NCBI GenBank assembly: GCA_002408085.1
Contig: DHQL01000002.1
Span: forward strand, 7,130-71,129
Origin: Spirochaeta sp. UBA5339
GTDB taxonomy: Bacteria > Spirochaetota > Spirochaetia > DSM-2461
Direction: 5' to 3'
DNA: 64,000 bases
The position numbers and the translations under genes are program-made. Below the pieces are notes generated by a model, which saw only the letters and a program-made list of their open reading frames with translations, was not told where the DNA came from and did not search any database. Position 1 is the first letter of the stretch, and every line of letters begins with the position of its first letter. Positions 18,407 through 25,547 of the stretch are shown here, piece by piece.

Positions 18407-18491
18407 ATTATCTTCTCCTTATAGAATATATTTATTTTGGCGACGATAGCAATAACAACTATCAGAAGACTAACGCCGCCCTATAATAACC

Positions 18492-18508
18492 CCTTAACGG
18501 TGTTAAGG
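18492..18508 (-). promoter_or_regulatory. hairpin in rplJ-rplL spacer
   Basis: A perfect 7-bp stem CCTTAAC/GTTAAGG with a 3-nt loop begins a few bases after the rplJ stop. A second, longer imperfect stem (GGCGGC...GTCGCC enclosing GATAG...CTATC) follows at about 18430-18475. They may set the rplJ:rplL expression ratio by RNA processing or stability; no U-tract terminator is present. Confidence 0.4.
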
Positions 18509-18513
18509 ATATA

Positions 18514-19044
18514 TTATTCGTTTCCCTTCTCTTCGGCAACTGCCGCGAGAGTTCTAACAAGCTTTGTAGTAACCGCATTGAGTACAAGTGCAACGTTGGT
18601 TGCAGGTGCATTCATTGTAGCCATAAGCTTGGAGATAAGCTCGATTCTTGTGGGGAGCTTACTGAACGCCACAACACCGGACTCATCATAGATATTTCCG
18701 TCCAGAAGACCACCCTTCATTACAACGGGGGCATCCTTTCCGAAATCAAGCAGTGTTTTTGCAACGGGACCGGCTTCGTCGTGAGCCATAGCAACCGCTG
18801 TGGGACCTACGAGAAGTCCGTCAACACCTTCGTTACCAAGATCTTTCATGGCGATCTTCGCCAGATTGTTCTTGATTACGTGATATTCAGCATTCTGCTC
18901 GCGCAGTTTACTTCTCAGCTCAGTCACCTGAGTTACAGTCAGACCTCTGTAGTCTGTAAAGAAAAAGCTGTTAACACCGTCGAACTGCTCTTTAAGAGCA
19001 TTAACGGCATCGATTTTACTCTGCTGTACTTTCTTTTCTGCCAT
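18514..19044 (-). CDS. rplJ: 50S ribosomal protein L10
   Basis: L10 anchors L7/L12 dimers to the ribosome. The 176-residue protein contains FFTDYRGLTVTQVTELR near the N terminus and LPTRIELISKLMATMNAPAT near the C terminus. Only 3 bp separate it from rplA. There is therefore no room for the separate L10 leader seen upstream of rplJ in many bacteria, and any autoregulatory site must lie in rplA or further upstream. Confidence 0.97.
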   Translation of the reverse strand: MAEKKVQQSKIDAVNALKEQFDGVNSFFFTDYRGLTVTQVTELRSKLREQNAEYHVIKNNLAKIAMKDLGNEGVDGLLVGPTAVAMAHDEAGPVAKTLLDFGKDAPVVMKGGLLDGNIYDESGVVAFSKLPTRIELISKLMATMNAPATNVALVLNAVTTKLVRTLAAVAEEKGNE

Positions 19045-19047
19045 TTT

Positions 19048-19722
19048 TTACTCCTTTACCACTACTTTGACACCGGGGCCCATAGTAGAGGACAGTGCAA
19101 TTGACTTAACGAAGTCACCCTTCACATCGGCGGGTCTCTTCTTTTTCAGGTCATTGATGAAAACTTCAAAGTTCTCAGCAATCTTGGCAGCGTCCATGGA
19201 TACCTTACCAACAGCCAGGTGAACAACACCGGTTTTGTCAGCACGGTACTCAACGCGTCCCTGCTTCAGTTCAGCAAGAGCGCCCTTGATGTCCATAGTA
19301 ACTGTACGGGTTTTGGGGTTGGGCATCAGGCCTCTTCTACCGAGAACGGGACCGAGCTTACCAACCTCTCTCATCATATCGGGGGTGGCAACACAGATAT
19401 CGAAATCCAGCCATCCGCCTTTGATCTTTTCTACCAGGTCGTCGTCACCAACGTATGCGGCACCGGCTTCCTGAGCTTCTTTAGCCTTGTCGCCCTTGGC
19501 GAAAACCAGGATCTTCTTCTCAGCTGTAAACTGATTGGGAAGACTGACGGTATCGCGGACAGAGTGACTCTTTTTGATGTTGAGCTTTACAGAAGCTTCA
19601 ACAGTTTCGTCGAATTTTGCGAAAGCTGCTTCTTTCACCAGATCTACAGCTTCAGCTGTTTCGTAGATCTTGCCGAGTTCAACTTTGGCAGCGGCAGCTT
19701 TGTAGTTCTTACCTTTAGCCAT
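19048..19722 (-). CDS. rplA: 50S ribosomal protein L1
   Basis: L1 forms the mobile L1 stalk and usually represses the L11 operon. The 224-residue protein has KSHSVRDTVSLPNQF and the L1 signature region KLGPVLGRRGLMPNPKTRTVT. It lies 3 bp after rplK. Confidence 0.98.
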   Translation of the reverse strand: MAKGKNYKAAAAKVELGKIYETAEAVDLVKEAAFAKFDETVEASVKLNIKKSHSVRDTVSLPNQFTAEKKILVFAKGDKAKEAQEAGAAYVGDDDLVEKIKGGWLDFDICVATPDMMREVGKLGPVLGRRGLMPNPKTRTVTMDIKGALAELKQGRVEYRADKTGVVHLAVGKVSMDAAKIAENFEVFINDLKKKRPADVKGDFVKSIALSSTMGPGVKVVVKE

Positions 19723-19725
19723 CGA

Positions 19726-20157
19726 TTAACCCTCCACCTTGATACCCATAGAGCGGGCAGTTCCGGAAATGATATTGATTGCAGCATCGATGTCGTTGGC
19801 ATTGAGGTCAACCATCTTCAGCTCTGCAATTTCCTGAACCTGAGCGCGGGTTACGGTTGCAACCTTTACCATGTGAGGTTCAGCAGATCCCTTGTCAATC
19901 TTTGCAGCCTTCTTCAGAAGAACCGCAGCGGGGGGAGTCTTTGTAACAAAAGTAAAACTTCTGTCAGCGAATACTGTAATTACTACAGGAATGGTGAGTC
20001 CGGGCTCGAAGTTCTTTGTTCTGTCGTTAAACTGCTGAACGAACTGGGGAGCAGGAACACCGTGAGGACCGAGGGCCGGTCCTACAGGAGGTGCCGGAGT
20101 CGCTTTCTGCGCGGGCACCTGGAGCTTAATATAAGCTGTTACCTTTTTCTTGGCCAT
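19726..20157 (-). CDS. rplK: 50S ribosomal protein L11
   Basis: L11 binds the GTPase-associated 23S rRNA region. The 143 residues include the Pro-rich start LQVPAQKATPAPPVGPALG and the RNA-binding domain region KTPPAAVLLKKAAKI. The start is preceded by AAGGAG and by a stable 9-bp leader hairpin (20181-20206). Confidence 0.98.
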   Translation of the reverse strand: MAKKKVTAYIKLQVPAQKATPAPPVGPALGPHGVPAPQFVQQFNDRTKNFEPGLTIPVVITVFADRSFTFVTKTPPAAVLLKKAAKIDKGSAEPHMVKVATVTRAQVQEIAELKMVDLNANDIDAAINIISGTARSMGIKVEG

Positions 20158-20180
20158 TTATATCTCCTTGTGGTATTAAC

Positions 20181-20206
20181 GTCCCCGTTTCTTACAGAAC
20201 AGGGAC
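20181..20206 (-). promoter_or_regulatory. rplK leader hairpin, possible L1/L11-operon control site
   Basis: On the minus strand GTCCCTGTT pairs with AACGGGGAC (9 bp including one G-T pair) across an 8-nt loop, about 25 nt before the rplK start. The position matches where an L1 operator often resides in L11 leaders. I cannot confirm the L1-binding internal loop by eye, so the function is inferred. Confidence 0.4.
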
Positions 20207-20217
20207 TCCCATCTATT

Positions 20218-20238
20218 AAAAAACGGCTTAAGCCGTTT
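20218..20238 (-). terminator. intrinsic terminator between nusG and rplK
   Basis: Immediately after the nusG stop the minus strand reads a perfect 7-bp stem AAACGGC / GCCGTTT with a TTAA loop, continuing into a run of about six T and an AT-rich stretch. This is a short but classic Rho-independent layout. It implies that rplKAJL is at least partly uncoupled from secE-nusG, although I found no clear promoter between them. Confidence 0.6.
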
Positions 20239-20240
20239 CT

Positions 20241-20795
20241 TTAGATCTTTTCAACCTGAGAAAAATCAACTTCCACAGGAGTACTTCTCCCGAAGATGCC
20301 GACCATAACTCTCAGCTTTCCCTTCTCCTGGTTAATCTCTTCGATATTCCCGGAGAAAGACTCAAAGGGTCCGTCAATAACACGAACCTCTTCACCAATT
20401 GCAAAATCCTGCTTGGACTGATAACGCTTCTCAGCCTTGATCACTCCGGTCTTCTGCAGAATCGCTCTGGCTTCATCCTGACTGATAGGCTGGGGCTTCG
20501 CTCCTGAAGCATAACCCACGAACCCTACAACGCTCTGAATCCGTTTGATCTCTGTACAGATCTTTTTCCAGCCTCTGTCAGGAAGATCCATTTCAAGCAG
20601 CACATAACCGGGTAAAAATTTCTTGGACACTGTGCGCTTCTTTCCGTTACGCACTTCCACAACGTCTTCGGCAGGAACTTTTACATCAAGAACGGCCCCA
20701 TCCAGAGTTCCATCCTCCATATAGAGCCGAATATACTTTTCTACTTTGTTTTCATACCCTGAATAGGTATGAAGAACGTACCATCCCTTTGCCAT
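20241..20795 (-). CDS. nusG: transcription termination/antitermination factor NusG
   Basis: NusG binds the RNA polymerase clamp, modulates pausing, and links to Rho or S10. The 184-residue protein has the NGN domain (WYVLHTYSGYENKVEKYI; PGYVLLEMDL) and a C-terminal KOW domain (VIDGPFESFSGNIEEINQEKGK). It shares the conserved secE-nusG-rplK order. Confidence 0.98.
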   Translation of the reverse strand: MAKGWYVLHTYSGYENKVEKYIRLYMEDGTLDGAVLDVKVPAEDVVEVRNGKKRTVSKKFLPGYVLLEMDLPDRGWKKICTEIKRIQSVVGFVGYASGAKPQPISQDEARAILQKTGVIKAEKRYQSKQDFAIGEEVRVIDGPFESFSGNIEEINQEKGKLRVMVGIFGRSTPVEVDFSQVEKI

Positions 20796-20822
20796 TACAC
20801 ATCCTTGCCGTAGAGGCTCTGC

Positions 20823-21008
20823 TTAAAAAATAAAGAAAAGTCCTTTAAGGAGAACAAAATCAACAACACCGAAGAACACAGCAAATACAGCTGTAGAAAC
20901 AAGAACAACCTTGGTGGATGAAGCAACAGAGTCTCTTCCGGGCCATACAACCTTCTTGAGCTCTCCATAGCTTTCAGAGAAAAACGCTTTAATCTTCTTC
21001 ATAAACAA
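20823..21008 (-). CDS. secE: preprotein translocase subunit SecE
   Basis: SecE is a small membrane subunit of the SecYEG translocon. At 61 residues it is the short single-span type: an amphipathic N-terminal part (FSESYGELKKVVWPGRD) leads into one transmembrane helix at about residues 35-58. It lies between tRNA-Trp and nusG, the standard context. Confidence 0.94.
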   Translation of the reverse strand: MFMKKIKAFFSESYGELKKVVWPGRDSVASSTKVVLVSTAVFAVFFGVVDFVLLKGLFFIF

Positions 21009-21118
21009 CTAGCTCCCCGACAATAAACAGCGGCGAATTTTTCGACCGCCTCTCTAGACAAACAAACTCCGACGCAAAGGCCGGAGGTCTATCCAATCAG
21101 AAAAAAAATTAAAAAAAA

Positions 21119-21192
21119 CAGGCCAGGTAGGACTCGAACCTACAACATCCGGTTTTGGAGACCGGCGCTCTAGCCATTGGAGCTACTGGCCT
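21119..21192 (-). tRNA. tRNA-Trp (CCA anticodon)
   Basis: The minus strand folds into a full cloverleaf: acceptor AGGCCAG/CTGGCCT, anticodon stem CCGGT/ACCGG enclosing loop CTCCAAA with anticodon CCA, and T-arm with GGTTCGAGTCC. No CCA end is encoded. A run of T follows the discriminator directly and could serve as a terminator or processing site. Linkage to secE is typical. Confidence 0.96.
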
Positions 21193-21203
21193 GTATTAAA
21201 AAC

Positions 21204-21380
21204 TTATTTAATTTTGGTCTCTTTATGATCAGTAGACCCTTTACACCATTTGCAGTACTTCTTCATTTCCAGCTTACCCTGGATGTTTCTTCTGTTTTTG
21301 GTAGTGGTGTAATTTCTACGCTTACAGGTTGTACACTGCAGAGCAATCAGTTCAACTGCTCCCTTTTTAGCTTTAGCCAT
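21204..21380 (-). CDS. rpmG: 50S ribosomal protein L33, zinc form
   Basis: L33 is a small 50S protein. The 58-residue reading frame MAKAKKGAVELIALQ... carries two Cys pairs, CTTC (16-19) and CKWC (43-46), so it is the zinc-binding C+ form. It has a proper start behind GGGAGATATA and sits between tRNA-Thr and tRNA-Trp. Confidence 0.95.
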   Translation of the reverse strand: MAKAKKGAVELIALQCTTCKRRNYTTTKNRRNIQGKLEMKKYCKWCKGSTDHKETKIK

Positions 21381-21442
21381 AATATATATCTCCCGCTTTA
21401 AAGCCGAATCAATTGATCAGCAAATTATCCAAGTAAAAAAAC

Positions 21443-21515
21443 AGCCTCCGACCGGACTTGAACCGGTGACCCCAACCTTACCATGGTCGTACTCTACCGA
21501 CTGAGCTACAGAGGC
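21443..21515 (-). tRNA. tRNA-Thr (GGT anticodon)
   Basis: Cloverleaf on the minus strand: acceptor GCCTCTG/CGGAGGC (one G-T pair), anticodon stem CGACC/GGTTG around loop ATGGTAA with anticodon GGT, and T-arm GGTTCAAGTCC. No encoded CCA. It is the first unit of the tRNA-rpmG-tRNA-secE-nusG transcript and lies just behind a consensus -35 promoter. Confidence 0.95.
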
Positions 21516-21535
21516 ATGTCGTGAAACGCTCATGT

Positions 21536-21564
21536 AAACTACCAAAATGCCCTTTCTTTGTCAA
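21536..21564 (-). promoter_or_regulatory. candidate promoter of tRNA-Thr/rpmG/secE/nusG unit
   Basis: On the minus strand: perfect -35 TTGACA (21559-21564), 17-bp spacer, weak -10 TAGTTT (21536-21541) with a TGG extension. It places the start about 15 bp before the mature tRNA-Thr 5' end. Confidence 0.6.
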
Positions 21565-21651
21565 CTCTTTTTCAGAAAAAAAGAAATATAAAATTACTGC
21601 AAAAATATATCCCTATCCTGAAAACAATTATCCGATCAGACACTCAAATGT

Positions 21652-23034
21652 TCAATTTACCGGAGGATAGTTCCGGTAAAAGGAAACTACCGTAGAACAG
21701 GCTTCCCTGTAGCGTCTGTACTTCCTGTCATAGATTTCATAGAAATCCTTTCTGGGAGCTATCCGGTGCTTGATCTTCACCAGGGCTTCCGAAGCCTCTT
21801 CCACACTTTTGTACCGCCCCAGGGCTACCGAGGCCAGACAGGCGCAGCCCAGAAGCTCCGCATCCTCAATCTCGGGTATCAGCATTGTTTTGCCTGTAAT
21901 GTCCGCCTTCATCTGGTTCCAGACCCGGCTCTTGGCCTGTCCTCCGGAGATACGGAGCTCCTCAACAGGGAGTCCCAGCTCCTCAAAGATTTCAAGCCCC
22001 TTGCGTACCGCAAAGCCTATGGCTTCCATTACCGCCCGTCCCAGCTCGAATTTCCCCTGAGAGGGATCAAGGCCCGTAAACAGGCCGTTGGAAAACTCCC
22101 ATAGGTTCTGTCCCTTCATGGAAGGAAAGAAGAAGGGATGATCCTGGGAGGCGGGAATGGCCTCCACACCCTTCATTGTTTCATCGTAGTTGTTCTTCTC
22201 CTGACCCGTCAGGGAGCGGTACCACTCAAAGAGGGCTCCTGTGGACGAGAGAATGGCCGAGATATTGGTATATCCCTCGATGGCGTGGGGCAGTTCACGG
22301 ACCCGCCTGTCCCCGGTGGGAGCAGTGGCGCAGTAGTTGATTCCCTCACTGGTCCCCGCCCTGTCGCAGATCCGGCCCGGAACGGTAGCCCCGGCGCCGA
22401 TCAGAGAGACGATAAAGTCGCTTCCGCAGGCCACCACAGGTGTCCCCGGTTTCAGGGAGGTCTTCAGAACGGGGTTTTCAGCCACAGGAGCCACAACACT
22501 CCCCATCTTAACAAGGGGCGGAAAGGCTTCCTTCCTCAGTCCCTGCTTCTCAAGCTCACTATCAGACCATATAAAGGGAATATAGGCCTCCGAGGCGATG
22601 GTCATTACAGAGCATCCGGTCAGCTGTGTGTAGATAATCTCGGGACAGGAGAGAAAGAGGTCCGCTTTATTATAAAGAGAGGGATCGTTCTTCCTGAGCC
22701 AGTTGATCCGGGACAGATAGTAGGAGCTGCTTTTAAAGTCGGGATCACTGAAGTTGTGATTCCACATCAGAGCAGGTGAAAGGGGACGGCCCGCACTGTC
22801 GCAGGCCGCCATGGTGGGGCCGTTTCCGCTGATGGCTACGGCGCTCACCCTTTCGGTCCCCAGGGATTCGACAATCTCACGGACCCCGTCGGTCCAGAGG
22901 TCCGCGGAAAACGAGAGGTTTCCCTTAAGTGATTCGGAGGGGAATTTCACCCTGTGATAGGAGAAGAGATAACCCTCATCCGAAATGAGTCCCCCCTTCA
23001 TTGAAGAGGTTCCGATATCAATTGCAAGTATCAC
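21652..23034 (-). CDS. FGGY-family carbohydrate kinase (xylulokinase-like)
   Basis: This is an ATP-dependent sugar kinase of the FGGY/ASKHA fold; the substrate is unknown. The 460-residue protein starts at GTG (MILAIDIGTSSMKGG) with the phosphate-1 motif at residues 4-12. It has ISGNGPTM in the substrate domain, DRAGTSEGI as phosphate-2 and ISGGQAKSRVWNQMKADITG as the adenosine motif, which resembles XylB. It lies 22 bp downstream of the PRPP synthase gene on the same strand, suggesting a shared transcript. Opposite the cluster is a nucleoside-type importer, so a pentose or nucleoside-derived substrate is plausible but inferred. Confidence 0.85.
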   Translation of the reverse strand: MILAIDIGTSSMKGGLISDEGYLFSYHRVKFPSESLKGNLSFSADLWTDGVREIVESLGTERVSAVAISGNGPTMAACDSAGRPLSPALMWNHNFSDPDFKSSSYYLSRINWLRKNDPSLYNKADLFLSCPEIIYTQLTGCSVMTIASEAYIPFIWSDSELEKQGLRKEAFPPLVKMGSVVAPVAENPVLKTSLKPGTPVVACGSDFIVSLIGAGATVPGRICDRAGTSEGINYCATAPTGDRRVRELPHAIEGYTNISAILSSTGALFEWYRSLTGQEKNNYDETMKGVEAIPASQDHPFFFPSMKGQNLWEFSNGLFTGLDPSQGKFELGRAVMEAIGFAVRKGLEIFEELGLPVEELRISGGQAKSRVWNQMKADITGKTMLIPEIEDAELLGCACLASVALGRYKSVEEASEALVKIKHRIAPRKDFYEIYDRKYRRYREACSTVVSFYRNYPPVN

Positions 23035-23056
23035 TGCATACCCCGGGACAGAATAA

Positions 23057-24292
23057 TTATTTCTTCTTAAGCATTCTCTGAATCATCTTGCTGTTGTCCA
23101 GCAGGGGTGAAACAGAGCGGTTATGGTGAACTCTTGAGATGGCACGGGCAAAGAGGTTTGAAACACTTGCCGAGAAGAACCACTCCTTCTCAAGAATCTC
23201 CTCGGAGAGGGTTACCGCATTGGTTCCGACGATGTAGTCGAAGTACCCTTCCTTATAAGCTTCGTCGAAGTGCTTGACCGCGGCGCCGGAGAACATGGGC
23301 AGTGAGACGGAGCAGATAATCTTTTTTGCACCCATCTCCCTGAGCATTTTCATGGCCTTGATCATGGTTCCTCCGGTACCCAGCATGTCATCAGCCATAA
23401 ACACTGTCTTTCCGGCAACGTCTCCGAGAAGGCGGGCGGAGGTGATGTTTGAATCGGCTGCATTTCTGGTCACCTTGGAGTAGTCCCTCTCCTTATATAG
23501 AAGGGCAAGGGGCTTTTTCAGGCTGTTGGCGTAGAACTTGTTCCGTTCGATGGCTCCCGTATCGGGAGACACAACAACCAGGTCCTCCTCCAGAAGATCG
23601 ATCCGGCTGTTCAGCTGCCTGAGAATCTGGTAGGAGGCGTGAAGGTTCTCAAGAGAGAGATTGTGGAAACAGTGGGCGATCTCCTTGGAGTGAATATCCA
23701 GGGTGATAATCCGTTCCACGCCCATGCTTTCAAACATGCGTCCCAGGGTGGAAGCGGTCAGTCCCTCACGGCCCTTGGCTTTATGCTGACGGCTGTAGGG
23801 ATAGGTTGGCATAACCAGGGTTACCCTGCGGGCTCCTGACTGCATGGCCGCGTCAATGGTAACAAGAAGACTCATAAGATGGTCATTGACGGAGCAGACG
23901 CTTTTTTCATCGGAACCGGAAAAGCGTACCGGTGTATTGTTGGCAAGATCCTGTACAATGTAGATGTCGGCTCCTCTGATGGATCGGAGGATCTCGGCCT
24001 TTACTTCTCCGTTGGCGAACTTCGTAACCTTGCAGGGTATCTTGAAGGAGGGACTCCTGTAGTTGGAAGAGTCACCTACGGCAGAAACACGATGAGCGAT
24101 AATATCGTTGGCGAAATTGGCTTGTTTGCAAACTTCCTCTCTATCCATATTATAGAGACGGGAAATATAGCTTACTTTCTTTTCGAACCTAGTCCTGTAA
24201 ATCGTCTTAAGATGGGAGGTAATTTCATCGGCAAACTGCTCCCCACCCGGACAGGCGATCACCCCAAGAGATGTGGGCTTGGAAAAACTCAT
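23057..24292 (-). CDS. prs: diverged ribose-phosphate pyrophosphokinase (PRPP synthase)
   Basis: Predicted to make PRPP from ribose-5-phosphate and ATP. At 411 residues it is about 90 longer than the usual 310-320. The extra length is mainly an N-terminal region with a helical insert (EEVCKQANFANDII). Conserved parts are KFANGEVKAEILRSIRGADIYIVQ, RIITLDIHSKEI, VVSPDTGAIERNKFYA and the PRPP loop MADDMLGTGGTM (canonical VDDMIDTGGT). The loop usually reading RQDRK is RQHKAK here. Catalysis is likely but should not be assumed identical. Its promoter faces the importer operon. Confidence 0.85.
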   Translation of the reverse strand: MSFSKPTSLGVIACPGGEQFADEITSHLKTIYRTRFEKKVSYISRLYNMDREEVCKQANFANDIIAHRVSAVGDSSNYRSPSFKIPCKVTKFANGEVKAEILRSIRGADIYIVQDLANNTPVRFSGSDEKSVCSVNDHLMSLLVTIDAAMQSGARRVTLVMPTYPYSRQHKAKGREGLTASTLGRMFESMGVERIITLDIHSKEIAHCFHNLSLENLHASYQILRQLNSRIDLLEEDLVVVSPDTGAIERNKFYANSLKKPLALLYKERDYSKVTRNAADSNITSARLLGDVAGKTVFMADDMLGTGGTMIKAMKMLREMGAKKIICSVSLPMFSGAAVKHFDEAYKEGYFDYIVGTNAVTLSEEILEKEWFFSASVSNLFARAISRVHHNRSVSPLLDNSKMIQRMLKKK

Positions 24293-24328
24293 CTGGTATC
24301 CTTATTTGTTTATTTGATTATGATTAAA

Positions 24329-24358
24329 AAGATATCACACCCTTCTTTCCGGGGTCAA
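24329..24358 (-). promoter_or_regulatory. candidate prs promoter
   Basis: On the minus strand: -35 TTGACC (24353-24358), 18-bp spacer, -10 TATCTT (24329-24334) with TGA upstream (extended -10). The leader to the prs start is about 30 nt. Confidence 0.55.
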
Positions 24359-24395
24359 CATTCAGGGTTTACCAGACCCGCCTAAATAAGCTAAA

Positions 24396-24425
24396 TTGGC
24401 TCAGGTCTATCCTTTTTACTATACT
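24396..24425 (+). promoter_or_regulatory. candidate BMP transporter operon promoter
   Basis: -35 TTGGCT (24396-24401), 18-bp spacer, -10 TATACT (24420-24425). The leader to the lipoprotein start is about 60 nt. It lies 38 bp from the divergent prs promoter, so the two could share a regulator, but no clear operator palindrome is visible. Confidence 0.5.
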
Positions 24426-24493
24426 GAAATAGAAAGACATAAACATGAGACACTGAAGACCATAAAGACCAGAAATCTCAAAGGAGATAGATA

Positions 24494-25531
24494 ATGAATA
24501 TGTTAACCACAAAAAGAGCACTCCCCCTGCTGATTGCTTCAGCGCTGCTGCTGATATCCTGCGCACCCAAGGCGGAAAAAACCGCCGATTCCGGAGAGAA
24601 AACAGTCTCCCTGGCGGTTTTTGTGCCGGGAGTCCTGGCAGGGAGCCCCACCTACGAAATGATGGATGAGGGCGTCAGAAAGGCGGCAGCCGAAAAAGGC
24701 GCCGAAGTAAGAACCGTAGAAGGCGGATTCAACCAGGCCGAGTGGAAGCCTCAGGTACTGGCTCTGGCTGCAGAGAAGAAATATGATCTGATCATAACCT
24801 CCAACCCATCAATGCCTGAGATCTGCCGGGACATCAAGAAGATCTATCCCGACCAGGAGTTTCTTGTTCTCGAGGGAAGCCGCATCGACAACGACACGGT
24901 GGCTACCTTTCTGTTCAGTCACCTTGACCTCTCCTACATGCTGGGATACTTTGCGGGTCTTGTTACCTCAAGCACCGAACTGGACGGTTCCAATAGCGAT
25001 CTGAAGGTCGGACTGATTGCCGGACAGGAGTACCCCGAGATGATGCAGAAGATCAAACCCGGATTCGAACAGGGTGTAAAAGCCGCCGCACCCGGCGGAA
25101 GTGTTGATTTCAGGGTTATCGGAAACTGGTACGACGCAGCCAAGGCCTCGGACCTTGCCATGGGCATGTTCGATGAAGGTGTGGATGTGATTCTGACCAT
25201 TGCCGGCGGCGCCAACCAGGGCGTTGTTTCCGCGGCCAAGGACAAGGGCCGATATGTCCTGTGGTATGACACAGACGGTTACGACATTGAACCCGGAGTA
25301 ATTCTGGGAAGCGGAATCATCCGTGAGGATATCGCCGCCTACGAGCAGACCCACCTCTATCTTGAGGGCAAACTGGAACAGGGCTCCTCGGTCTATGCCG
25401 GAGCCGCCGAGGGCTATGTGGACTTTATCGAAGAGAGCGAACTCTACAGAACCCATGTTCCCGCTGCGATCAGGGAAGCCCTGACCCTTGAAGCCGACAG
25501 ACTGAGAAACGGCAGCCTGAAGCTGGACTGA
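24494..25531 (+). CDS. BMP-family (PnrA-like) substrate-binding lipoprotein
   Basis: This is the extracytoplasmic receptor of an ABC importer, probably for nucleosides. The 345-residue precursor has a lipoprotein signal ending LLISC (Cys23). The BMP fold is recognisable from VFVPGVLAGSPTYEMMDEGV, KYDLIITSNPSMPEI, the ligand-pocket segment LTIAGGANQGVVSAAKD and YDTDGYDIEPG. Start ATG at 24494 follows AAGGAG. It heads a four-gene operon (lipoprotein, ATPase, two permeases). PnrA in Treponema binds purine nucleosides; specificity here is inferred from the family. Confidence 0.9.
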   Translation: MNMLTTKRALPLLIASALLLISCAPKAEKTADSGEKTVSLAVFVPGVLAGSPTYEMMDEGVRKAAAEKGAEVRTVEGGFNQAEWKPQVLALAAEKKYDLIITSNPSMPEICRDIKKIYPDQEFLVLEGSRIDNDTVATFLFSHLDLSYMLGYFAGLVTSSTELDGSNSDLKVGLIAGQEYPEMMQKIKPGFEQGVKAAAPGGSVDFRVIGNWYDAAKASDLAMGMFDEGVDVILTIAGGANQGVVSAAKDKGRYVLWYDTDGYDIEPGVILGSGIIREDIAAYEQTHLYLEGKLEQGSSVYAGAAEGYVDFIEESELYRTHVPAAIREALTLEADRLRNGSLKLD

Positions 25532-25547
25532 TAACGGAGTACCCTTT

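Noticed and set aside
19219..20244. 341-codon open frame antisense to rplA-rplK-nusG
   Set aside because: It runs across three well-conserved genes and their junctions, so it cannot be a real gene of comparable conservation.
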